IMG/VR virus record: IMGVR_UViG_3300036945_000223
Coordinates: 1-45,143 of that record
DNA from: a virus
DNA length: 45,143 nucleotides
Direction: 5' to 3' (one strand)
Numbering within the stretch: the first letter of the stretch is position 1; every line of letters begins with the position of its first letter. The notes under the pieces were generated by a model, which searched no databases, was not told the origin of the DNA, and saw only the letters and a program-made list of their open reading frames with translations. Made by a program: the position numbers and the translations under genes. Below, piece after piece: positions 39,588 through 45,143 of this stretch.

Positions 39588-39683
39588 TTAGCGAACGAGA
39601 ACGTCAAGCCCATGCATGATGAGCACGAACAAGGCACCAGATAAGACTACAGCGCAGAGAAGGTCGAGGAGTGAATCACGCAT
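39588..39683 (-). CDS. Small single-pass membrane protein (31 aa)
   Basis: The start at 39683 is chosen for AAGGGATAATGTC upstream; the frame is open further up but would overlap the previous gene. The product is one membrane helix (LLCAVVLSGALFVLIMHG) with short polar ends. It lies 4 nt after the previous stop. Possible roles include interfering with host membrane functions, but nothing specific can be said. Confidence 0.5.
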   Translation of the reverse strand: MRDSLLDLLCAVVLSGALFVLIMHGLDVLVR

Positions 39684-39687
39684 GACA

Positions 39688-39912
39688 TTATCCCTTAGCG
39701 TAGTTGCGGAGGGTTTGCAGATAATCTGCCCTGTTGCCGTGGTTCTTGATGTTGCCTTGCCAAGCAACGACAACGATGCCACTACGTTTCTTGACACCTA
39801 GAAAGACACCCTTGTTGTCCGTGGTGCCGGCATACACGTGTTGTCCGGGTTGAATGTGACGCATAAGGGCGTGAGGGATTTCCCAGATATTGAAGGCAGG
39901 TTGGTATTGCAT
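39688..39912 (-). CDS. First gene of minus-strand unit (74 aa, unknown)
   Basis: The start at 39912 (MQYQPAFNIW) is preceded by AAGGGGAACAGC. The product shows strand-rich elements (QHVYAGTTDNKGVFLGVKKR, GIVVVAWQGN) and ends in a basic helix (RADYLQTLRNYAK). It could be a small beta domain. As the first gene downstream of the control region it is expected to be among the earliest expressed, hence a candidate host-takeover protein. No family is recognised. Confidence 0.6.
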   Translation of the reverse strand: MQYQPAFNIWEIPHALMRHIQPGQHVYAGTTDNKGVFLGVKKRSGIVVVAWQGNIKNHGNRADYLQTLRNYAKG

Positions 39913-40116
39913 GCTGTTCCCCTTGGGGTTTGTTGCGGTGAAGAAATTGTTGCCCAAGAATTACCAAGACAACATAGGGCAAACCCTAAGATCAACACAA
40001 AAGAAACTATCGGAGTCATTGACAAATTCTATTGGCCCTGGGCAACTAGATAAGTTACTCACGCGTACGCGCACGGGCGCACATGTTCCTAAGTTACCGT
40101 TAGCATTGGGGATTTT

Positions 40117-40147
40117 AATGCAAATGAGAATCATTCTTGTTCGCATT
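40117..40147. promoter_or_regulatory. Fur-box-like dyad
   Basis: A 31-bp imperfect palindrome spans this site: 12 of 15 base pairs are symmetric about C40132. Its core at 40120-40138 matches 14 of 19 positions of the classic Fur consensus (GATAATGATAATCATTATC). It lies upstream of the early minus-strand genes. Binding by host Fur is an inference from sequence alone. Confidence 0.45.
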
Positions 40148-40173
40148 GGCTGGGTGATGCTGGGTTCTCAAGT

Positions 40174-40305
40174 GTTAACACATATGTTATAACGCCAATG
40201 TATTATATAATACCCCTGCATACTCTTATATAAGACACATGACCAGTAGTATATAAGACATAATAGTACTCTTATATAAGACATAATAGTACTCTTATAT
40301 AAGAC
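40174..40305. repeat. Array of six AT-rich palindromes phased at 23 bp
   Basis: Six palindromes are centred at 40183.5, 40206.5, 40229.5, 40252.5, 40275.5 and 40298.5, exactly 23 bp apart. Three units share TCTTATATAAGA in an identical 16-bp block (40221, 40267, 40290). One is a perfect 14-bp palindrome (GTATTATATAATAC), one an 8-of-10 pair dyad around CATATG, and one is degenerate. No gene covers it. An operator array or replication origin is likely. Confidence 0.8.
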
Positions 40306-40312
40306 CTGGCCT

Positions 40313-40347
40313 ATTAGGGTAAACAATATCTAGGGTAAACCCTAATA
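40313..40347. repeat. TAGGGTAAAC direct repeats within an inverted repeat
   Basis: TAGGGTAAAC occurs at 40315-40324 and 40331-40340. ATTAGGG (40313-40319) is the inverse of CCCTAAT (40341-40347), and TAGGGT/ACCCTA form a tight dyad at 40331-40344. It follows directly on the palindrome array and may belong to the same control element. Confidence 0.55.
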
Positions 40348-40454
40348 ATACCCGGGGGTACCAAGGGGGTGGGGCTCGAGGGTTTATATTGCATAGCCCC
40401 TTGAATATCCCTCATAGAAATTATGGTGTCACAAAAGTACCCCAGAAATAACAA

Positions 40455-40474
40455 AGGGGCCTCAAAGGGCCCCT
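40455..40474 (-). terminator. Probable terminator downstream of the HNH gene
   Basis: AGGGGCC (40455-40461) pairs perfectly with GGCCCCT (40468-40474), loop 6 nt. Read on the minus strand it is followed by TTTGTTATTT, a usable U-rich tract; the plus strand lacks one. It would stop transcripts from the HNH gene before the palindrome array. Confidence 0.6.
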
Positions 40475-40534
40475 AATGTACACATTAATTAAATACTTAT
40501 AAATTGTTCACCTAGGAAAATTACTAGACACACT

Positions 40535-40710
40535 TTTCCCTTAAACCTAAAGAGAGCTAGTCTTTAAGTTTTAGGGAAATCTAGCAATTCAACTAGATGA
40601 ACAGGAGTCCAAGGTACATGGACGACGTGTCACCTGAGGGATCACTGAGACTCTAGGAACTCAACCATTCCTAGAACAAATCCCCCAGGCGTTAGCCAAT
40701 TCTGAGGGAA
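40535..40710. other. Run of hairpins in non-coding control region
   Basis: At least three stems occur in a row. The first has a 19-bp arm pair with two mismatches (40535-40553 with 40561-40579). Then come ATCTAG/CTAGAT (40579-40584 with 40593-40598) and TCTAGGAA/TTCCTAGA (40652-40659 with 40668-40675). GTCCA/TGGAC and a C-run/G-run pair add more. CTGAGGGA occurs twice. No open frame or tRNA explains it; a structured RNA is possible. Confidence 0.5.
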
Positions 40711-40783
40711 AAGTACACTTTGGCGTCCATCTATAAACCCCACCCGTTGTTAAGAAGTGGCAAAAGTCAATGGAACTGAGACG

Positions 40784-40815
40784 TTAGAGTAAAAGAATCA
40801 GGGAAAGTTCCTTAG
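40784..40815. repeat. Left 32-bp inverted repeat flanking HNH gene
   Basis: This is the inverse of 41347-41378. The outer 11 bp (TTAGAGTAAAA) and inner 13 bp (GAAAGTTCCTTAG) are perfect, and the 8-bp middle is diverged but of equal length, giving 26 of 32 identical. It contains the last codons and stop of the HNH gene. Confidence 0.8.
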
Positions 40816-41313
40816 ATTGGAAAATAAAAGGATCCAATCAAGGAATTCTTTTTCAGTGAATCCTGCTTTAGCCATGTTGCACTGTTTACAACAAGCTTGA
40901 AGATTTGCTTTTTTATGCTCTCCACCTCTAGACAGGGGAACAATGTGATCTATATGGCCTAAATCAATACAGTTACAGGGGCGTTTGCAATAAGCACAAG
41001 GTGTTTCAGGAATCGTCTTAATAAAAACTGCAAGCCACTTTTCATCGAAGTCAGATTCTAAAAATTTTTTTGGGTATTTTTTGTTAATCCCGGCTTGATG
41101 GGACTTGGCTCTACGTTTATGCCAGTTCTTTTCCTCCCACTCAGGATAGTGGTTGTAACTGTCTCCATGAAGTTCTTTACGCCTAGCTCTTTTCTTAATG
41201 CCAATTGCTTTTCGTTCTTCTGGCGTACGTTTATCCCACCATGTCTTCTGATGTTCTTTATTCTTTTTAGCTGAAGGCTCTTTAGCAATCATGCTATAAA
41301 TATTTAGTGTCAT
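40798..41313 (-). CDS. HNH endonuclease in control region
   Basis: The 171-aa protein has a very basic N-terminal half (KKRARRKELHG, KNWHKRRAKSHQAG) likely to contact DNA. The zinc-bound HNH core follows: C106/C109 (CAYCKRP), D122-H123 (GHIDHIVPLS), N137 (KKANLQAC) and C142/C145-N146 (CKQCNMAKAG). AGGAGAACAA precedes the ATG at 41313. The gene stands alone between the two transcription units and is bracketed by 32-bp inverted repeats, so it looks like a mobile or homing element. Confidence 0.85.
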   Translation of the reverse strand: MTLNIYSMIAKEPSAKKNKEHQKTWWDKRTPEERKAIGIKKRARRKELHGDSYNHYPEWEEKNWHKRRAKSHQAGINKKYPKKFLESDFDEKWLAVFIKTIPETPCAYCKRPCNCIDLGHIDHIVPLSRGGEHKKANLQACCKQCNMAKAGFTEKEFLDWILLFSNLRNFP

Positions 41314-41346
41314 TTGTTCTCCTATTAGAACTATATATTTTGTAAC

Positions 41347-41378
41347 CTAAGGAACTTTCTTAACTTATTTTACTCTAA
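41347..41378. repeat. Right 32-bp inverted repeat flanking HNH gene
   Basis: This is the partner of 40784-40815 (see there). It lies 34 bp upstream of the HNH start codon. The two copies enclose 531 bp. No target-site duplication next to them is obvious by eye. Confidence 0.8.
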
Positions 41379-41418
41379 ATGATAAGAAGAAAAGTAGTAA
41401 GCCTTATGCTTAGATCAC

Positions 41419-41448
41419 TTTGAGCTCAAATAGTTCCCTAAAACTAAT
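41419..41448 (+). promoter_or_regulatory. Candidate late promoter with palindromic operator
   Basis: TTGAGC (41420-41425), 17 nt and ACTAAT (41443-41448) match the sigma70 boxes at 4 of 6 positions each with ideal spacing. A perfect 12-bp palindrome TTTGAGCTCAAA (41419-41430) covers the -35. The predicted start lies about 20 nt before the tailspike ATG. This would drive the entire plus-strand unit. Confidence 0.45.
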
Positions 41449-41475
41449 ATTTATTTTCATCCCACAGGAACCTAA

Positions 41476-43629
41476 ATGGCAAAGTTAACCTTAAATACAA
41501 TTGGTAGTCGTTATGGCAGCATTGATGCGCTTAACGATAACTTTGATGCCATTGAACAGGCCCTGGAGAATACCTTTAGCCTAGATGGCACCATTCCTAA
41601 TGCCTTAGAGGCTGATTTAGACCTAAATAACAATGACATCCTGAATGCTGGGGAAATTAGTACTGATACCCTACGTATTAATGGTGTGTTAGTTGAACCT
41701 ACAACTGGTGTCACTGCTGGTGCTGCCTTCCAAACCTATGAGTTTACAGCTACAGCAGGACAAACAACCTTCTCTGTCTCTCCTGCAACCCCTTATAACG
41801 CCTCTATTGTAGTCATTGTTAATGGACTACAGCTTTCTCCTGCTGAAGTATCTGTTTCTGGTACTAATATTATTACCCCCGCCCTCACTGTAGGGGATGA
41901 GGTTGTTATTCGACGTTATATAGCAGAACCAGTAGCTGCACCTGATGCCACAGAAATAAACTTTATTCAAGCTGGTACTGGTGCTATTACTCGTAATGTG
42001 CAGGAAAAGTTACGGGAGATTCCCACACTTGCAGATTTCAACGCGGGAACTTATTATGCCGAGAAAATAGCGGGCCCAATCTTACGTAATACATCGCTTG
42101 AAGCAACAGGAACAGCAGTAACCCTTGGTGCAGAGGTTAGAACTAATTACACAGGCAACGCACACGCAGCCGGAACAGTTGGCACAGTCACGATTCCACT
42201 GACGATTGCGGATTTTACCTTGTACCGAATCACGTTCACTCTGTCTACCACAGTCAACGGTAATGTTGCAATCACGGTGGGGGGCGTCAGCATCTTTGAT
42301 GACTACCCCGCTGGCCTTTTCTACAACACCGACACGATATTGGCAGATTCAATAGAGACTTCTCCAATTTTAAGTTCAACAGTATTTAGTTACGTCTACT
42401 TGTCGCGCAGTGGCTATAGCACTCCAACAAATATTGTATTTACTACAGATACGCTATGGGGGGGTAGTCTATCGGGTATCAGTGTAGAAGAAGTTAGTGA
42501 AATTGAGATGTCATTGGCAATGGCTAGTCAAGACGATCCACTATTACGTCAGCCTATTGGTCCCCGCACTCTTAAACTTGAATATGGAACTATTGGATTT
42601 GGCGACCGTTTGACAGTGGGTTCTATTAAGGCCCCAGCAAGTGCGGGTAATGGTGCGTGGAATACAGCCTTTGGTGTGCGTAGCCTTGCAAGTATGAATC
42701 AAGGTGTGCAGAACGTGGCTATTGGTCCAATGTGTATGATGTATACCGAAGGAAGTCATAACACTGCTCTTGGTTATAGTGCATTAAAATTTTCCGTAAA
42801 AGGGCAAGAGAACACGGCGCTTGGTTACAAGTCTTTTGCAGCAAACGGAACAGGTAGTGGAAATACGGGAGTAGGTTTTCGCACAGCAACAACGCAACTT
42901 CGTGGTGCTTATAATACTGCAATTGGACACACAGCTTTGCCAAGCGTTCAAGCAGGAGATTACAATACTGCAATTGGATATAGGGCGGGTATTGTTAATA
43001 TTGCAGGGTCTACAAATACCTACGTTGGTGCCTTGGCTGGATATGACACGGGTGGATCAGGCTCATACACAGGGCAAGTAGCCATAGGAGCGGAAACCCG
43101 TGTTTATGGAATTGAGTCCGTATCTATTGGACATCTTGCAAACGTAGGTACAACTGGTGCTCCTATAGCTAATGCAATTGCCATTGGTTATTTAGCTAGC
43201 ACAACTACAGCCGCAACAACAAAAATTGGCAATGGGCACACTGGCACCACATTAAGCGGAAAGCCTTTTTACAAGGTTAATTTTGTTAGTGACGCAACGG
43301 CAACAGGAATTACATATACCGCTGCACAGTTTGTAGCAGCCTCCTTACTAACTCGCACAGGACCAACAGGACCTGTAACAGATGTAACTCCCACTGCGGC
43401 TCAAATTGTTGCTGCAATTCCTGGATGTGAAGTAGGAACTGGGTATGACTTATGGATTCGCAATGGCAGCACAGGCACAATTACAGTATCTGGTGGAGCA
43501 GGCGTTGTAGTAAGTTTTACAAACACTATTACCGCAGGAAATACACGACACTTTAAGGTTAATGCTATTAATATTACACCGGGCTCTGAATCGGTAAATT
43601 TGGTGTGCATTTCACAAGCTGCAAATTAA
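41476..43629 (+). CDS. Tail fibre/spike with YadA-like head repeats
   Basis: This 717-aa protein starts behind AGGAACCTAA. Residues 90-180 (YEFTATAGQTTFSVSPATPY, VVIVNGLQLSPAEV, GDEVVIRRYI) form the virion-attached N-terminal domain common in podovirus fibres. A middle beta domain (about 200-360) follows. From about 390 to 600 there are repeats of roughly 14-28 residues of the form N(T/V)A(L/I/F)G..AL, as in the left-handed beta-roll of trimeric YadA-type adhesins. No S74 chaperone is recognised at the C-terminus. It is a likely receptor-binding trimer. Confidence 0.8.
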   Translation: MAKLTLNTIGSRYGSIDALNDNFDAIEQALENTFSLDGTIPNALEADLDLNNNDILNAGEISTDTLRINGVLVEPTTGVTAGAAFQTYEFTATAGQTTFSVSPATPYNASIVVIVNGLQLSPAEVSVSGTNIITPALTVGDEVVIRRYIAEPVAAPDATEINFIQAGTGAITRNVQEKLREIPTLADFNAGTYYAEKIAGPILRNTSLEATGTAVTLGAEVRTNYTGNAHAAGTVGTVTIPLTIADFTLYRITFTLSTTVNGNVAITVGGVSIFDDYPAGLFYNTDTILADSIETSPILSSTVFSYVYLSRSGYSTPTNIVFTTDTLWGGSLSGISVEEVSEIEMSLAMASQDDPLLRQPIGPRTLKLEYGTIGFGDRLTVGSIKAPASAGNGAWNTAFGVRSLASMNQGVQNVAIGPMCMMYTEGSHNTALGYSALKFSVKGQENTALGYKSFAANGTGSGNTGVGFRTATTQLRGAYNTAIGHTALPSVQAGDYNTAIGYRAGIVNIAGSTNTYVGALAGYDTGGSGSYTGQVAIGAETRVYGIESVSIGHLANVGTTGAPIANAIAIGYLASTTTAATTKIGNGHTGTTLSGKPFYKVNFVSDATATGITYTAAQFVAASLLTRTGPTGPVTDVTPTAAQIVAAIPGCEVGTGYDLWIRNGSTGTITVSGGAGVVVSFTNTITAGNTRHFKVNAINITPGSESVNLVCISQAAN

Positions 43630-43665
43630 TACGTATTTTAATAATAACTAATTAAATAACACAAA

Positions 43666-43938
43666 ATGCTACCACTAATTGCTCACGACAAAGCCAACCA
43701 TTACCTCTATGGTTCTGTTATTGCCCTAGTAACATTCTTAGTGGCATTTAATATTCCTAGTGTTGCTGTATTTGCATCAATTGCTGCCTTAATTGCTACA
43801 ACCATTATGGCCGTTGCTAAGGAACTATATGACAAGTACAGTGGAACAGGTACCCCAGACTTCTATGACATTGTTTATACAGTTGCTGGTGGTATTGTTG
43901 TCCTTCTCCCTGTTTCATATGCTACTTGGGTTCCATGA
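43666..43938 (+). CDS. Membrane protein, lysis candidate (YfiM-like)
   Basis: The 90-aa protein has hydrophobic segments at about 14-32 (LYGSVIALVTFLVAFNI), 33-50 and 68-86. The DK..H...G........A.KE..D sequence (HDKANHYLYGSV, AVAKELYDKYSG, PDFYDIVYTVAGG) resembles the YfiM/DUF2279-like pattern. It lies next to another membrane protein and before the terminase genes, a usual place for holin or spanin functions. There is no strong ribosome site. Confidence 0.6.
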   Translation: MLPLIAHDKANHYLYGSVIALVTFLVAFNIPSVAVFASIAALIATTIMAVAKELYDKYSGTGTPDFYDIVYTVAGGIVVLLPVSYATWVP

Positions 43939-44216
43939 AAATGGAACTGTCACAAGATGACTTTAAGCGTTTAGAAAATAAAGTCGATAAACTCACTGAT
44001 GCTGTAACACGACTTATTCTTGTTGAAGAACGTCTTTCAACACAAGGTGTTCGTATTGGTAGTTTAGAAACCAGAGCAGCCCTTTCAGAAACAGCAGTAC
44101 AAAGGGTTGATCGGAAAGTAGATAGTTGGGTTAATAGGGGTATTGGTGTTTGGGGTTTAGCTGTTACAGTATTTGCTCTCCTTCAATTTGTATCTAAAGC
44201 ATTTGGTAATCCATAA
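43935..44216 (+). CDS. XhlA/holin-like coiled-coil membrane protein
   Basis: The start at 43935 is chosen for the ATGA overlap with the previous stop. The 93-aa product has a long coiled coil (FKRLENKVDKLTDAVTRLI, VQRVDRKVDSWVNRG) then one C-terminal membrane helix (IGVWGLAVTVFALLQFV). This layout matches XhlA-type haemolysin/holin partners. With the preceding membrane protein it probably forms part of the lysis machinery. Confidence 0.65.
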   Translation: MKMELSQDDFKRLENKVDKLTDAVTRLILVEERLSTQGVRIGSLETRAALSETAVQRVDRKVDSWVNRGIGVWGLAVTVFALLQFVSKAFGNP

Positions 44217-44218
44217 TC

Positions 44219-44455
44219 ATGCGCCTTATTAAAGTAGTATGGGAAGATGCTTGTGAACTAGATGGTAGTCCTTGGGTATTTAATACTGAAGAAGAGTTTG
44301 CTGATAGTTGTGTAGTAATACAAGTTGGCTTTGTACTTGAAGACAATGAAAAGCATGTTGTATTAACACACTCCTATACCAAGGATCAAGTTGCCCGTAG
44401 GAATTTAATTCCCAAGGGTATGATTACTGAAATTATTGAATTAGGTGACCACTAA
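44219..44455 (+). CDS. Small hypothetical protein (78 aa)
   Basis: It begins 2 nt after the previous gene and ends in a TAATG junction with the small terminase gene. The product is acidic (VVWEDACELDGSPWVF, TEEEFADSCVVIQVG) and ends HSYTKDQVARRNLIPKGMI. The strand-rich pattern with V..GFVLEDNEKHVVLTHS suggests a compact beta domain. The family is not recognised. Confidence 0.65.
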   Translation: MRLIKVVWEDACELDGSPWVFNTEEEFADSCVVIQVGFVLEDNEKHVVLTHSYTKDQVARRNLIPKGMITEIIELGDH

Positions 44456-44838
44456 TGTCTAATGTTCTCCCTGTTGTTGGTGATGATTGGCATGAGATTT
44501 ATGTGAGTCTCCGTGACCCTAGTGAATACCAACCTGCCATTAGGCTTGCTGGTTCTTGGGATAAATGGCAACGTGTACGTAAGAGTGTTCGTTATTCTGC
44601 AATAATTGATGGGTGGGCAGAAGAGGTTGAGGCGCTACTTGCCAGTGAAGCCATTGAAGCCATGAAGGCACACGCACAACAACCTGGGGGCACAGCAGCC
44701 GCTAAATGGCTCGCAGAGAAGAGTTATAAGGACCGTAAGGGGGTAGGTAGGCCCAAGAAGCTAGAAGCGCCTGTAGAGGCTTCTGGAGCCTCCCAGAGGG
44801 TATCTGAGGATGCTATGCGCCTCTTTGCTGTTAAGTAA
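44455..44838 (+). CDS. terS: Terminase small subunit
   Basis: This 127-aa protein should recognise phage DNA and hand it to the large subunit. The N-terminal part contains helices (YQPAIRLAGSWDKWQRVRK) that could form the DNA-binding fold. GGTAAAKWLAEKSYKDRKGV followed by GRPKK near 77-101 is a common closing pattern of podovirus small terminases. It overlaps the preceding gene (TAATG). The packaging HNH gene and TerL follow across the contig join. Confidence 0.8.
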   Translation: MSNVLPVVGDDWHEIYVSLRDPSEYQPAIRLAGSWDKWQRVRKSVRYSAIIDGWAEEVEALLASEAIEAMKAHAQQPGGTAAAKWLAEKSYKDRKGVGRPKKLEAPVEASGASQRVSEDAMRLFAVK

Positions 44839-44846
44839 GGAACTTT

Positions 44847-45143
44847 ATGCCTTACATGAAAAAAGATCCAAAAACGGGAAAATCTGTACGTGACTACGGT
44901 CGAGAAAGAGACCTATATCACTCTCGTCCTGAGCAAATGGCTAACAACCGTGCCCGTAAGAAGGCTCGTAGGGAACTAGAGGCTGAGGGGAAGGTTAAAC
45001 CTTTTGATGGTAAAGATGTAGACCACAAGACCCCATTAAAGCGTGGTGGTGGTAATGGCAAGGGCAACCTACGAGTACAGAGTAAGACAACTAACAGAAG
45101 TGTTGCTAAGACCAGTGGCAATCGAATGAAGAAGAATGGCTAG
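44847..45143 (+). CDS. Packaging-associated HNH protein
   Basis: The 98-aa protein is basic, with KDVDHKTPLKRGGGNGKGN (D59-H60, N74) and SKTTNRS (N83), a minimal HNH fold without the usual zinc Cys pairs. It lies between the small and large terminase genes. HNH proteins adjacent to terminase genes are known to act with terminase in DNA cutting and packaging in several phages. AAGGAAC lies 7 nt before the ATG. Its last 8 nt overlap TerL on the closed genome. Confidence 0.85.
   Translation: MPYMKKDPKTGKSVRDYGRERDLYHSRPEQMANNRARKKARRELEAEGKVKPFDGKDVDHKTPLKRGGGNGKGNLRVQSKTTNRSVAKTSGNRMKKNG
45017..45143. repeat. 127-bp terminal direct repeat, right copy
   Basis: This is identical to bases 1-127 (see left copy). 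It contains the end of the HNH gene and the first 8 bases of the TerL gene. Confidence 0.95.

Noticed and set aside
39588-39797. 69-codon version of the small membrane protein
   Set aside because: The extra N-terminal part overlaps the preceding gene in another frame. A good ribosome site supports the shorter start at 39683.
39890-40192. 100-codon plus-strand frame reaching into the control region
   Set aside because: No ribosome site, poor composition, overlap with a better gene, and coverage of the Fur-like dyad, which argue against coding.
40221-40305. CRISPR-like reading of the 23-bp periodic repeats
   Set aside because: The period is too short, the intervals are not unique spacers and the units are palindromic, so an operator or iteron array fits better.
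40561-40800. Group I intron next to the HNH gene
   Set aside because: Strings similar to group I R (GAGACTC) and S (GGAGTCC) elements occur, but in the wrong order, without a convincing P3-P7 core, and there is no split gene on either side.
1-45143. Lysogeny genes, tRNA genes, CRISPR array or RNA polymerase
   Set aside because: I looked for integrase, CI/Cro-like repressor, tRNA cloverleaf sequences, regularly spaced repeats with unique spacers and T7-like RNA polymerase motifs, and found none by eye.

Overview
This 45,143-bp window is a complete or near-complete genome of a virulent, short-tailed (T7-like) tailed phage. The first and last 127 bp are identical, so the contig closes into a circle of 45,016 bp of unique sequence. 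The structural genes follow the T7-like podovirus order: terminase, portal, scaffold, capsid, adaptor, nozzle, internal virion proteins, fibres. A replication module with a family A DNA polymerase and a gp4-type primase-helicase lies on the other strand. I see no phage RNA polymerase, integrase or recognisable repressor, so transcription probably depends on the host enzyme. The host is not identifiable. Internal virion (ejectosome-like) proteins, an L-Ala-D-Glu-type endolysin, tailspikes and a Fur-box-like site fit a Gram-negative bacterium.

Layout. The plus strand carries one long late unit that starts at 41476 and runs through the contig join to 26457. It holds a tailspike with YadA-like repeats (41476-43629), two membrane/lysis candidates, the small terminase, a packaging-type HNH protein, the large terminase, portal, scaffold, capsid, decoration protein and terminator, a head fibre, the tail adaptor, three small charged proteins, a nozzle split into two genes, gp13- and gp14-like proteins, two very large internal virion proteins, the endolysin, a series of fibre and structural genes, a holin and a beta-helix tailspike. 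A strong terminator at 26521-26544 closes it.

The minus strand (39912 down to 26550) carries the early/middle unit. It starts with small proteins of mostly unknown function, including a Gp88-like Cys protein and a dCMP-deaminase-like protein. Next come primase-helicase, DNA polymerase, an SSB-like protein, a Cas4/RecB-type exonuclease, a metallophosphoesterase, ThyX, MazG, an HNH endonuclease and a class II (B12-dependent) ribonucleotide reductase. The genes are packed with ATGA and TAATG junctions. Together these enzymes supply dNTPs (reductase, dCMP deaminase to dUMP, ThyX to dTMP, MazG clean-up) next to the replisome.

The two units diverge from a control region at 39913-41475, the most unusual part of the genome. 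It holds a Fur-box-like dyad, six AT-rich palindromes whose centres are exactly 23 bp apart, a run of hairpins, an HNH endonuclease gene bracketed by 32-bp imperfect inverted repeats, and a candidate late promoter whose -35 overlaps a perfect 12-bp palindrome. Other points worth a second look are the in-frame split of the nozzle gene, a possible T7 4B-like internal start in the primase-helicase, several long same-strand gene overlaps, and a 20-codon hydrophobic micro-gene coupled on both sides. All calls are from reading the sequence; no database search was run.
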